A stretch of DNA of 64,000 nucleotides from an uncultured Aquimarina sp. (GCA_947498705.1 CANMLW010000008.1:124001-188000), one strand, 5' to 3'; shown: positions 19,315-28,112, counted from the stretch's first letter. The notes: generated by a model not told the origin, from the sequence alone. A program made the numbers and translations.

Positions 19315-21252
19315 ATGAGGAAGAGAAAATTTTTGATTTTTAAAGGGTTTGTATTGCTTCTGTCCTTTAATTTGATAGGGCAAAAATCACCTGTATTCGA
19401 AAAATATAAAGCGGCGTATCCCAATGCCCATTCGGTAAGATTAATGGAGGAAACAAAAGTAGATATTAGTCTTAAAGATAATGAGATTCATATTACTCAA
19501 GAAGTTTTTGAAGAAGATTTATACTTAGGAGCTGCTGCTACTTATGGATCCAAACGATCTATAAATTATTCTTCTTTTTTTGAAATAGAATCGGTAGAAG
19601 CTACTTCATTATTATATCAAAATGGTAAATACAATAAAATTGAAGTAAAAGACTTTATTGAAAAAGATGAAATGGATCAGAGTTTCTATGATGATACCAA
19701 ATCCATTAATTTCATCTATCCTAATTTAGAACCAGGATCAAAATCTACACTCAAATACAAAGAAGTAATTAAGAACCCTAGGTTTTTAAATTCATTTTAT
19801 TTTGCTGATTTCAAGCCTATTATAAAAAACAAGGTAACTATTAGTGTAGACAAAGAAATAGATTTAAGGTTTAAAGAGTTTAATACCAAAGGTGTACCAA
19901 TTAGTTTTTCAGAATCAGAGAAAAAAGGAAAGCGTATTTATAGTTGGGAGGCAGAAAATGTAAAAGAATATGATCTGGATGCGAATGCTCCAAACTATAG
20001 AAATTCCTTTCCTCATGTTATTCCTATCATTACATCGTATACTTATAAAGATAAACAGGTAAAAATACAAGAAGATGTTTCTGATTTATATAAATGGTAT
20101 TATTCTTTGGTCAAGGATATAAATACTGATGACGCCAACGAAGAATTAAAAAAAATAGTTCACATTCTCACAAAAGATAAACAAACAGATTTTGAAAAAG
20201 TTAAGGAGATCTATTATTGGGTACAAGAAAACATCAAATATATAGCTTTCGAATATGCTCTAGGTGGATTTATTCCTAGAGAAGCAAATGATGTATTCAA
20301 TAAAAAATATGGGGATTGTAAAGATAATTCTAGTATACTTTACAAAATGTTAGAGGTAGCAAACCTAAAAGGAAACCTAACCTGGATTGGTACCAGAAGT
20401 ATCCCTTATAAGTATAATGAAGTGCCAACGCCTGTAGTTGATAATCACATGATTCTAACATATATAGACGGTGATAAAACCTATTTTCTGGATGCTACAG
20501 GTAGATATATTCCTATCGATATGCCATCTCCGTTCATACAAGGAAAAGAAGCTTTAATATCCAAAGGAGAAAAAGACTTTGTAATTAAAGAGGTTCCGGT
20601 AATGGAAGCTAAGAGAAACACACTTATAGACTCTACAATTATCAAAATCGAAGATAAAACAGTATTAGGTACTGGTCATTTAACCTTAAGCGGATATACC
20701 AAAATAGATTTCTTTAATACGTTCGAAGAGAAGAAAAAAGAAGCTAATCTTAAAGAAGCGTATACGTATGAGCTTAGAAAGGGTAATAATAAGTTTTTGA
20801 TAGATGATTTTAATGAAATTAATAAGTACGACTACGACAATGATTTTGAAGTAACATATAGTTTTAATATTAACGATTATGTAAATAGTTTGGATGATGA
20901 AACCTATATTAACCTAAACCTAAACAGAGAAGAATTAAGTAGTATAAAATCAAAAGAAGATAGAAAAACAGCTAGAGAGTATAGATATAAGTCGAATGTG
21001 AAATACATTACAACTCTCGAAATTCCTGATAATAAGATAGTAGATTATGTGCCAGAAGAGTTTAAAGTCTCTAACGATTTCTTTTCTTGCAGTATATCTT
21101 ACACAAAAAAAAATAGCGCTGTTGTTTATGAATTACTTATTAATTATGATTTCATTCTTCTTACCTTAGAGCAGCAGAAAGAATTAAATAAACTCATAAA
21201 AAAAGTAGAAAAAAACTTTAAAGAAGTAATCATTTTAAAAGATAAAAAATAA
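19315..21252 (+). CDS. DUF3857 / transglutaminase-like exported protein with intact triad
   Basis: This 645-residue protein has a short signal sequence (to about residue 22), an N-terminal DUF3857 beta domain (about 40-250) and a transglutaminase-like cysteine-protease fold (about 285-410). The triad is visible: Cys335 in KYGDCKDNS, His378 in DNHMI and Asp393 in FLDATGRY. The last 200 residues form a DUF2569/3858-like beta domain. Such proteins may cross-link or cleave envelope polypeptides, but substrates are unknown. It is sandwiched between the MORN-repeat protein and a triad-less relative in one operon. Confidence 0.88.
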   Translation: MRKRKFLIFKGFVLLLSFNLIGQKSPVFEKYKAAYPNAHSVRLMEETKVDISLKDNEIHITQEVFEEDLYLGAAATYGSKRSINYSSFFEIESVEATSLLYQNGKYNKIEVKDFIEKDEMDQSFYDDTKSINFIYPNLEPGSKSTLKYKEVIKNPRFLNSFYFADFKPIIKNKVTISVDKEIDLRFKEFNTKGVPISFSESEKKGKRIYSWEAENVKEYDLDANAPNYRNSFPHVIPIITSYTYKDKQVKIQEDVSDLYKWYYSLVKDINTDDANEELKKIVHILTKDKQTDFEKVKEIYYWVQENIKYIAFEYALGGFIPREANDVFNKKYGDCKDNSSILYKMLEVANLKGNLTWIGTRSIPYKYNEVPTPVVDNHMILTYIDGDKTYFLDATGRYIPIDMPSPFIQGKEALISKGEKDFVIKEVPVMEAKRNTLIDSTIIKIEDKTVLGTGHLTLSGYTKIDFFNTFEEKKKEANLKEAYTYELRKGNNKFLIDDFNEINKYDYDNDFEVTYSFNINDYVNSLDDETYINLNLNREELSSIKSKEDRKTAREYRYKSNVKYITTLEIPDNKIVDYVPEEFKVSNDFFSCSISYTKKNSAVVYELLINYDFILLTLEQQKELNKLIKKVEKNFKEVIILKDKK

Positions 21253-21292
21253 GACTGTCCAAAAGCGTCTTAGTAATATAATAATAAAGAGA

Positions 21293-23275
21293 ATGAAAAT
21301 ATATAAATCACTTGTATATACCCTAATTTTTAACTTGTTTGTAATAAGTGCCTTTGCACAAAGCAAACCTTTTTATGAAGAATATGATTGGGATAAGAAT
21401 CCTATAGAAAATATTAATGTAGAAAAATTTAAGGATAAAGATATTGTAGCTTTTAAAGATAAAAGAGTAAATGAATTCTTTTTTATAGAAGATAATGCAT
21501 TAGTAGAATATTCACTAATTCATAAATTATATTGGTTAAATGCTAATGATAAAATAGAAGAGTATAATAAAGTATACCTTCCGTACAGTGCGGGATCCGA
21601 AATTGTGAAGAATAAGGCTAGAGTAATCACTAAAGAAGGAAAAATACTAGAGTTGGATGATTCAAAAATACTATCATCTACAGATAATGAAACACAAAGA
21701 ACCTATAAGTATTATGCTCTAGAGGGGGTAGAAAAAGGCGGATATATAGAATATTATTATGTAGTCAAAAAATACCCTACATATACAGGTAATAGAGTGA
21801 TTTTACAATCAGATTTTGATAAGTTAAATATCGAATTTGATCTTTTTGCCCCTTCAAACCTTATTTTCGAATCTAAAAGTTATAATGGTTTAGCACAATT
21901 AACAGAAGATACGTTAATCAAAGATAAAAATCATTGGAAACTAAAGATCGATAAATTAGAAGGAATTGAAAATGAAGAATTGGCTCCTTATAAGGCAATG
22001 CATAAATATATAGTTTATAAGCTAAAGGCTAATTCTATTAACCCTTCAAAAGATTTGGTATCTTATAGTTTGGCGTCACAGAATATCTATAATTCGTTAT
22101 ATCCTGAAGCCGATAAAAAAATAGAAAGTAAGTTAGAAGCATTGCTTAAATCGATACAAGATCTAAAAAATGAAGACCTTACCACCAGAATTAGAACTAT
22201 AGAAAATTACATAAAATCTAATGTATATATAGGAGATGTTAAGCGAGATGATCTCGAAGACCTATCTAGTATTATTGATAATAAAGTAGCTAATGAACAA
22301 GGGATAATGAAATTGTATGCAGCAATTTTTAACGCCCTAGACATCAAACATCAAATTGTATTAACTAGTGATAGAACAGAGATGAAGTTTGATAAAAGCT
22401 TTGAGGCTTATAATTTCTTGCAGGAATATCTTATATATTTTCCAGAGAATAAGTTGTATATGGCTCCTACAAAACTTGAATCCAGATTAGGTTATCCACC
22501 GGGTAATTTTACCGACAATTATGGGTTATTTATAAAAAAAGTGTCTTTAGGTGGTTTTACATCTGGTGTTGGAAGCATCAAATATATTAAGCCTGTAAAT
22601 TATGATAAAACCAATTATAATTTGGTAATGAATGTAAGTTTTGATGAAGAAGACCTTACCATCACCAAATTAAAAATGAACCGAACCATGGATGGTTATT
22701 ATGCTATTTATATTCAGCCATTTATGGATATTGCCAAAGAAGAAGATAAAAGTGGTATGATTGATCAGGTGATTCGATCTGTAAATGAGAACCTGGAGAT
22801 AATAGACAAGAAAGTTTATAATGATGCAACAAAAGATTTTGGTAGTAAACCTTTACAAATTATAGCAAACTTAAAATCAGAAGATTTTGTAGACAAAGCA
22901 GGAAATAAGTACCTATTTAAGGTGGGAGAAGTATTGGGGCCACAGCAAGAAATGTATCAGGAAAAAGCACGCAAACTACCGGTAGAAAATGAATTCGAAA
23001 GAGCTTATGATAGAAAGATTATTGTAGATGTGCCAGAAGGATATCAATTTAAAAATTTAGACAATATAAATATAGATGAATCATATTCTCAAGATGGAGT
23101 AGAGTTGTTTATGTTTAAATCTACATATACGTTAGAAAACAACCAATTAACAATTTTTATTAAAGAATATTATAATAAGAATATTGTACCAGTTCCTATT
23201 TATGAAGAATACAGAACAGTAATTAATAGCGCTGCTAATTTTAATAAAGTTACACTGGTATTAGAGAAAATATAA
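21293..23275 (+). CDS. DUF3857 / transglutaminase-like exported protein lacking the catalytic triad
   Basis: This 660-residue protein has a signal peptide (cleavage near FAQS, residues 21-24) and the same overall layout as the upstream gene. In the transglutaminase-like region the equivalent of GDCKDNS reads NEQGIMK (about 334-340), so the catalytic Cys is missing. The His and Asp positions are also replaced in the following segment (EAYNFLQEY, LYMAPTKLE). It is therefore probably a non-catalytic partner or binding protein. It lies 40 bp after the active-type gene and ends at a strong hairpin terminator. Confidence 0.85.
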   Translation: MKIYKSLVYTLIFNLFVISAFAQSKPFYEEYDWDKNPIENINVEKFKDKDIVAFKDKRVNEFFFIEDNALVEYSLIHKLYWLNANDKIEEYNKVYLPYSAGSEIVKNKARVITKEGKILELDDSKILSSTDNETQRTYKYYALEGVEKGGYIEYYYVVKKYPTYTGNRVILQSDFDKLNIEFDLFAPSNLIFESKSYNGLAQLTEDTLIKDKNHWKLKIDKLEGIENEELAPYKAMHKYIVYKLKANSINPSKDLVSYSLASQNIYNSLYPEADKKIESKLEALLKSIQDLKNEDLTTRIRTIENYIKSNVYIGDVKRDDLEDLSSIIDNKVANEQGIMKLYAAIFNALDIKHQIVLTSDRTEMKFDKSFEAYNFLQEYLIYFPENKLYMAPTKLESRLGYPPGNFTDNYGLFIKKVSLGGFTSGVGSIKYIKPVNYDKTNYNLVMNVSFDEEDLTITKLKMNRTMDGYYAIYIQPFMDIAKEEDKSGMIDQVIRSVNENLEIIDKKVYNDATKDFGSKPLQIIANLKSEDFVDKAGNKYLFKVGEVLGPQQEMYQEKARKLPVENEFERAYDRKIIVDVPEGYQFKNLDNINIDESYSQDGVELFMFKSTYTLENNQLTIFIKEYYNKNIVPVPIYEEYRTVINSAANFNKVTLVLEKI

Positions 23276-23318
23276 GTAATTGTTTTTTTAGAATTTTTAA
23301 TAAAATTCGAATGAACAA

Positions 23319-23368
23319 AAAATGGTTTTGAGAATGTTATCGTATAGTAGCATTCTCAAAACCATTTT
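23319..23368. terminator. Perfect 18-bp hairpin, bidirectional terminator
   Basis: AAAATGGTTTTGAGAATG at 23319-23336 is the exact inverse complement of 23351-23368, with a 14-nt loop. A-rich sequence flanks the left side and T-rich sequence the right, so it can stop transcripts from both the DUF3857 operon (plus) and the small peptide gene (minus). Confidence 0.85.
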
Positions 23369-23454
23369 ATTTAAAATTGTACTGGTTGTAAGTTAATCCA
23401 GGTAACAAAAAAATGATTTTAACGATAGGTTATTTTATGTTTCTTATACGACAA

Positions 23455-23601
23455 TTAGATTAATGGTAACGGTAAATACCTTTGTTGATCCGGTTGAACA
23501 CCATCATGATTCCCATGATCCCCTCCTAAAGTATATCGTAATTGATCGTTGGTTAAAAGAATAAAATGGTTTGATTCTTTTTCTTTCTTAATTTTCTTCA
23601 T
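23455..23601 (-). CDS. Small double-glycine leader peptide (candidate RiPP or secreted-peptide precursor)
   Basis: A 48-codon ATG-started frame encodes a peptide with a basic N-terminus (MKKIKKEKES), a leader-like stretch LTNDQLRYTLGG, and a 21-residue tail beginning DHGNHDGVQPDQQ and ending YLPLPLI. The pattern L-T/S-x-D/E-x-L-x-x-x-x-G-G is the signature cut by C39-peptidase ABC exporters in GG-leader peptides, which are common in Bacteroidota natural-product precursors. No exporter, cyclase or modifying enzyme lies nearby, so it would depend on proteins encoded elsewhere. It ends before the shared 18-bp hairpin terminator. Confidence 0.65.
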   Translation of the reverse strand: MKKIKKEKESNHFILLTNDQLRYTLGGDHGNHDGVQPDQQRYLPLPLI

Positions 23602-23753
23602 ATTTAAATTGGTGTTTTTTTGCTTTAATACAACGAAAAAATGTTAGTGTAAATTATTTTTTAAAAAGTATTGGAACAGTAAACTAATTGTGTTTTTTGT
23701 TTAATTGATAGATCATTTTAATTGTATAGAAAGTTTTTGTTCTCCTGATACAT

Positions 23754-24746
23754 TTATAATTTCCCTAAAATTTTATCCATAACCCAGCTAGTATGCAAAG
23801 CAGATTCTCCTGTCGAAGGATGTAAATAGTTTTCTTCGAGTAATTGCTTTTTTATGTTTTTTACATGATACATCTGTATGTTTAATGGATTTTCAATATA
23901 AATTTCTTGCTTATGATCACCTTGTTTTAATACCAATGGCTCTTCCTTAAAAACAGAAAACTCGATTTTTCCTTTGCTCCCTATTATTTCGACATGATCC
24001 TCTCTTCGGTCACTACCAAAGTTCCAGTTTCCTGTCCCAGTAATACCATTTTCATGAAGCCAACATGCTACAACTGCATCTTTTGCTGCATATAACCCTT
24101 GTTGATTATGAGCAATACCAGATACAGTTTTGATCTCTCCTAGTAAAAAAGTAAATAGATCTAGTCCATGACTTGCCAAATCGTCAAAATAACCTCCTGT
24201 AGCTATTTTTGGATCGGTACGCCAATTATATGCTCCAGATAAATCAACATCATTAGGTGGCTTACAGAAATGCCAATTGATATGACGTATCTCACCAATT
24301 TCATTACTTTTTATCCAGGTATTTACTTGTTCAAACCTGGGTAATGATCGTCTATAATATGCTACAAATAATGGGATACCTTTATTAGCGAAAGAATCAT
24401 AAATTGTTAAGCTATCTTCATAGCATGGGGCCAAAGGTTTTTCTATACAACAAGGTTTTCCTGCTTCGGCAACTTTAAGTGCATAATATTTGTGAGTATC
24501 AGGAGGTGTCGCTATGTATATAGCATCTATATCAGTATCATTGATTAGGTGTTCTGCACTAGTATAATATTTTTCTACCCCATGTCTGGTGGCATAATCA
24601 ATTAGTTTTTCTTGATCTCGCCTCATTACAGCCGCTAATCGAAACCCTTTTGTTTGTTGATAAGCAGGACCACTTTTTACTTCAGTTACATTTCCGCAGC
24701 CAATAATTCCCCAACGAATTAATTTTAAATCACTATAAGTACTCAC
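23754..24746 (-). CDS. Gfo/Idh/MocA-family NAD(P)-dependent oxidoreductase
   Basis: This 330-residue Rossmann-fold enzyme has GIIGCGNVTEVKSGP at about residues 13-27 for NAD(P) binding and the EKPLAPC motif near 97-103 that carries the active-site Lys-Pro of the family. The C-terminal alpha/beta domain has HGLDLFTFLLGE with the usual conserved His. Members oxidise or reduce sugars and inositols; the substrate here is not predictable. The start codon appears to be GTG. It is monocistronic by context, facing away from the arginine operon. Confidence 0.88.
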   Translation of the reverse strand: MSTYSDLKLIRWGIIGCGNVTEVKSGPAYQQTKGFRLAAVMRRDQEKLIDYATRHGVEKYYTSAEHLINDTDIDAIYIATPPDTHKYYALKVAEAGKPCCIEKPLAPCYEDSLTIYDSFANKGIPLFVAYYRRSLPRFEQVNTWIKSNEIGEIRHINWHFCKPPNDVDLSGAYNWRTDPKIATGGYFDDLASHGLDLFTFLLGEIKTVSGIAHNQQGLYAAKDAVVACWLHENGITGTGNWNFGSDRREDHVEIIGSKGKIEFSVFKEEPLVLKQGDHKQEIYIENPLNIQMYHVKNIKKQLLEENYLHPSTGESALHTSWVMDKILGKL

Positions 24747-24992
24747 TGTTTAGTTTTATTAAAAATATTATTTCAACAACCAAAGTAATAAATCATTTAT
24801 GATCTTAAATATTTATGACGATTAGATTTTACATTAAAAATGATTGATAATTGGTCTATTAAGATTTTGATTACTTTGAATTTACGATTTATATATATTT
24901 TAGGATCAATAATGCAGATATTGTAAAAATGAATCGTTTTTTTTGAGATATTCATTTTAATAGCTTTATAAAGTAATCTTGATAAAAAGTTT

Positions 24993-25024
24993 TTGCTATT
25001 GACAAAAACTTTTTTATAAATTTG
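24993..25024 (+). promoter_or_regulatory. Flavobacterial sigma-A-type promoter of the arginine operon leader
   Basis: TAAATTTG at 25017-25024 is an exact TAnnTTTG -7 element. A TTG at 24993-24995 lies 21 bp upstream, within the range reported for Bacteroidota -33 elements; a TTGAC at 24999 lies nearer. The expected start of transcription falls at about 25028-25031, at or next to the ATG of the first leader peptide, which may therefore be translated from a leaderless mRNA. Confidence 0.65.
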
Positions 25025-25029
25025 CAGTA

Positions 25030-25104
25030 ATGAATAAATTAATAGCATACAATCCATTACCCGAAATTCACCTTCCCGGTGTGCGCCGCCGCCGCGTGCG
25101 CTAA
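25030..25104 (+). CDS. Candidate arginine leader peptide 1
   Basis: A 24-codon ATG-started frame encodes MNKLIAYNPLPEIHLPGV followed by RRRRVR and a TAA stop. All five Arg codons are CGC, although argG downstream uses AGA for seven of eight arginines, so the run stands out. A run of regulated-amino-acid codons just before the stop of a short frame, between promoter and biosynthetic operon, is the hallmark of ribosome-mediated attenuation. I could not find a clear antiterminator pairing with the CGC tract, so the exact mechanism is open. Confidence 0.65.
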   Translation: MNKLIAYNPLPEIHLPGVRRRRVR

Positions 25105-25155
25105 TCCCCGCTCTCGAATTTCATTGATTGTTTTTTAATTTATTTTTTTTCTTTC

Positions 25156-25251
25156 TTGCAACATTTCATAAACATAGTACTTCAAAACTCAGTTATTTTT
25201 TACAATAACTACCCCGCTGTACGCTTTTTTGCACCCCGCCGCCGCCCGTAA
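25156..25251 (+). CDS. Candidate arginine leader peptide 2 (TTG start)
   Basis: A second short frame, 31 codons from a TTG, ends NNYPAVRFFAP-RRRP and stop, with four CGC arginine codons, three of them consecutive. It lies 51 bp after the first leader and 94 bp before the first structural gene. There is no ATG in frame, so the start is uncertain and the frame could be fortuitous, but a second CGC run in such AT-rich DNA is unlikely by chance. It may provide a second arginine-sensing point. Confidence 0.4.
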   Translation: MQHFINIVLQNSVIFYNNYPAVRFFAPRRRP

Positions 25252-25268
25252 GGGTATGCTTCTATTTT

Positions 25269-25299
25269 GGGAACCTAGGTGAGTCCGGTTCTTTATTTC
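25269..25299 (+). terminator. Weak hairpin with U-rich tail before the arginine genes
   Basis: GGGAACC (25269-25275) can pair with GGTTCTT (25287-25293), using two G-U pairs, followed by TATTTC. It could act as an attenuator 18 bp after leader peptide 2, but the stem is short and I could not show a mutually exclusive alternative fold. Confidence 0.3.
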
Positions 25300-25345
25300 A
25301 AAATTCAAATCACAACATTTTTTTTAATTATTTAAAGTCAGAACA

Positions 25346-25957
25346 ATGAAGATTGTTATTGCTGATCAATCACATGTTATTTATGCAGAAATAATTTGCG
25401 AAACCATAGCTAAGGCTGCACAGATTAGAGGAACAGGAATCGCAAAGCGTAAACCAGAATATATTACTGCTAAGATAAAAAAGGGTAATGCTGTAATTGC
25501 CTTGGATGGTAAGAAATTTGCAGGGTTTTGTTATATCGAAACCTGGAGTCATGGAAAATTTGTTGCCAATTCGGGCTTGATAGTTCATCCAAATTACAGA
25601 GGAAAAGGACTTGCCAAAAAAATCAAGAAAAAAGTTTTTGAGCACTCGAGAAAAAAATTTCCAAAAGCTAAAATATTTAGTATCACTACTGGATTGGCTG
25701 TTATGAAACTAAATAGTGACCTGGGTTATAAACCTGTTACTTTTTCAGAACTCACCAAAGATCAAAGTTTTTGGAATGGCTGTCAAACCTGTAAGAATTA
25801 TGACGTGTTACAACGAACCAAGCAAAGTATGTGTTTGTGTACAGGTATGCTATATGATCCCAATTCGATTGCTTCGAGCAAGAAAATCAAACCCAATGTT
25901 TTTGAAAGATTAAAAGAAATGAAACAATCCAAATTTTTAAAAAAAGTTAAAAAATGA
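25346..25957 (+). CDS. GNAT acyltransferase at head of arginine operon (putative N-acylglutamate synthase)
   Basis: This 203-residue GNAT protein has the acyl-CoA loop in VHPNYRGKGLAKKI near residues 86-99. Its position as first gene of a full arg operon suggests the initial acylation of glutamate, succinyl rather than acetyl if the downstream transcarbamylase is a true SOTCase. Unusually, the C-terminal half contains four cysteines in GCQTC and MCLC that resemble a small metal-binding site. The stop overlaps the argG start by 4 bp (ATGA). It is not similar in layout to classical ArgA or ArgJ; function is inferred from context. Confidence 0.8.
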   Translation: MKIVIADQSHVIYAEIICETIAKAAQIRGTGIAKRKPEYITAKIKKGNAVIALDGKKFAGFCYIETWSHGKFVANSGLIVHPNYRGKGLAKKIKKKVFEHSRKKFPKAKIFSITTGLAVMKLNSDLGYKPVTFSELTKDQSFWNGCQTCKNYDVLQRTKQSMCLCTGMLYDPNSIASSKKIKPNVFERLKEMKQSKFLKKVKK

Positions 25958-27138
25958 AAAAGTTAGTATTGGCATATAGTGGAGGATTGGATACTTCGTA
26001 TTGTGCAGTAAGTTTGAGCAAAGCAGGGTATGATGTACATGCAGTATCTGTAAATACAGGAGGATTTACAAAAAAGGAGATCGATGAAATAGAAATGAAC
26101 GCTTATAAAATGGGAGTTTCTACTTATAAAAATATAGATGCGGTATCCAATTTTTATAATAAAGTAATAAAGTATTTGATATATGGTAATGTGTTAAAAA
26201 ACAACACCTACCCACTATCAGTAAGTGCAGAGCGTATCGTACAAGCTATAGAAATTATTAAATATGCCAAAAGTGTTGGGGCACAGTATATAGCGCACGG
26301 TAGTACAGGTGCAGGAAATGATCAGGTAAGATTTGATATGATTTTTCAGACCATAGCTCCAGAGATTAAAATTATTACTCCTATTAGAGACCATAAATTA
26401 TCCAGACAAGAAGAAATTGATTATCTAAAAGAAAACAACATTAATATACCTTGGGAGAAAGCAAAATATTCTATTAATAAAGGTCTTTGGGGAACAAGTG
26501 TTGGAGGAGATGAAACATTAACTTCAGAAAAACCCTTACCAGAAAACGCATATCCTTCTCAAATCGAAAAAGTAACAACAGAAAGTATCAAACTTACTTT
26601 TGAAAAAGGAGAAATAAAAGGGATAAATGATATCCCAAAAGATCCTGTTTCTGCAATCGAGACATTGCATGCGATTGCCTCAAAATTTGGTATTGGAAGA
26701 GATATTCATGTAGGAGATACAATTGTAGGTATCAAAGGAAGAGTTGGGTTTGAAGCCGCCGCCGCTTTAATTATTATTAAAGCACACCATTTACTAGAAA
26801 AACATACACTTACCAAATGGCAATTACAACATAAAGAATACCTGTCTAGTTTTTATGGAATGCATTTGCATGAGGGGCAATATTTGGATCCGGTAATGAG
26901 AAATGTCGAAGCATTTTTAGAAAGTAGTCAGACACAGGTTACAGGAGATGTTTTCGTAAGCTTAAAGCCGTATCATTTTATGTTAGAAGGGGTGTCTTCT
27001 CCAAATGACCTTATGAGTGCCAAGTTTGGTAGTTATGGCGAAGTTAATAAAGATTGGACGGCAGAAGAAGCAAAGGGCTTTATAAAAATCCTGGGGAATC
27101 AAAATAGAATATATCAACAAGTAAAAAGCAAAATATGA
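25954..27138 (+). CDS. argG: Argininosuccinate synthase
   Basis: This 394-residue enzyme joins citrulline and aspartate with ATP to form argininosuccinate, the penultimate step of arginine synthesis. The N-terminal PP-loop LAYSGGLDTSYC at about residues 5-16 binds ATP, and GSTGAGNDQVRFD near 116-128 is the citrulline/aspartate-binding stretch of the family. Length matches bacterial ArgG. It overlaps the GNAT gene by 4 bp at its start and argC by 4 bp at its end, so translation of the three is coupled. Confidence 0.95.
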   Translation: MKKLVLAYSGGLDTSYCAVSLSKAGYDVHAVSVNTGGFTKKEIDEIEMNAYKMGVSTYKNIDAVSNFYNKVIKYLIYGNVLKNNTYPLSVSAERIVQAIEIIKYAKSVGAQYIAHGSTGAGNDQVRFDMIFQTIAPEIKIITPIRDHKLSRQEEIDYLKENNINIPWEKAKYSINKGLWGTSVGGDETLTSEKPLPENAYPSQIEKVTTESIKLTFEKGEIKGINDIPKDPVSAIETLHAIASKFGIGRDIHVGDTIVGIKGRVGFEAAAALIIIKAHHLLEKHTLTKWQLQHKEYLSSFYGMHLHEGQYLDPVMRNVEAFLESSQTQVTGDVFVSLKPYHFMLEGVSSPNDLMSAKFGSYGEVNKDWTAEEAKGFIKILGNQNRIYQQVKSKI

Positions 27139-28112
27139 TCAAGGTAGGAATTGTTGGTGGAGCGGGTTATACTGCGGGAGAATTAATTAGACTATTAATT
27201 CATCACTCTAAAACAGAAATTCATTTTGTATATAGTACATCAAACGCCGGAAACAAAATAAGCGATGTACATCAGGATTTGGTAGGAAGTTTAGATTTAG
27301 AATTTACAGCCACTATTACCAAAGAAATAGATGTATTGTTTCTTTGTTTAGGTCATGGTAATTCAAAAGTTTTTTTAGAAAATAATACATTTTCAGAAAC
27401 TACAAAAATCATTGACTTAAGTAATGATTTTAGATTAGATATAGATAATAAATATCTGGGTAAAGAATTTGTTTATGGTTTGCCAGAATTACAAAAAGAG
27501 AAGGTTAAAAAAGCAACATTTATTGCTAACCCAGGTTGCTTTGCTACAGCTATTCAGCTAGCGTTACTTCCATTAGGAGCATCCAATCAATTGAAGAGCG
27601 ATGTGCATATTAATGCGGTTACGGGTGCTACCGGCGCGGGTACCTCTTTATCAAAAACTACCCATTATACCTGGAGAGACAATAACTTTTCATATTACAA
27701 ACCGTTTGCGCATCAGCATTTAGGAGAAATTTATCAAACCATAGATAGTATACAAGAAGACTTTGAGGCAGAAATTCATTTTCTTCCTAACAGAGGAAAT
27801 TTTTCTCGAGGAATATTTGTTACTGCATATACCAATTTTGAAGGCAGTCTAGAAGAAGCCATTACACTATATAAAGACTATTATAAAGATGCGGCTTTCA
27901 CATTTATATCCTCTCAGGAGCTTCATTTAAAACAGGTGGTTAATACCAATAAGTGTTTAATTCATTTACATAAGCATTCGGGTAAACTTTTGATCACTAG
28001 TGTTATTGATAACCTTTTGAAAGGAGCTTCAGGACAGGCTATTCAAAATATGAATCTAATGTTTGGTTTTAAAGAAACAGAAGGACTTCAACTTAAAGCA
28101 AGCTTTTTTTGA
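27135..28112 (+). CDS. argC: N-acyl-gamma-glutamyl-phosphate reductase
   Basis: This 325-residue NADPH-dependent enzyme reduces N-acylglutamyl phosphate to the semialdehyde. The Rossmann motif GIVGGAGYTAGELIRLL begins at about residue 5, and the catalytic Cys lies in NPGCFATA near 135. The HQHLGEI motif near 195 is typical. It overlaps argG by 4 bp. The acyl group, acetyl or succinyl, cannot be read from this protein, but the neighbouring transcarbamylase favours succinyl. Confidence 0.94.
   Translation: MIKVGIVGGAGYTAGELIRLLIHHSKTEIHFVYSTSNAGNKISDVHQDLVGSLDLEFTATITKEIDVLFLCLGHGNSKVFLENNTFSETTKIIDLSNDFRLDIDNKYLGKEFVYGLPELQKEKVKKATFIANPGCFATAIQLALLPLGASNQLKSDVHINAVTGATGAGTSLSKTTHYTWRDNNFSYYKPFAHQHLGEIYQTIDSIQEDFEAEIHFLPNRGNFSRGIFVTAYTNFEGSLEEAITLYKDYYKDAAFTFISSQELHLKQVVNTNKCLIHLHKHSGKLLITSVIDNLLKGASGQAIQNMNLMFGFKETEGLQLKASFF

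Noticed and set aside
24797..25057. 86-codon minus-strand frame overlapping the arginine promoter
   Set aside because: Overlaps the promoter and first leader peptide and has no family resemblance.
25255..25300. GGGAACC-TAGGTGAGTCCGG resembling the cobalamin riboswitch box
   Set aside because: The match covers only a short part of the B12 box, the CCCGC-ACUGU part lies upstream rather than downstream, and the neighbouring genes are for arginine synthesis, not B12.
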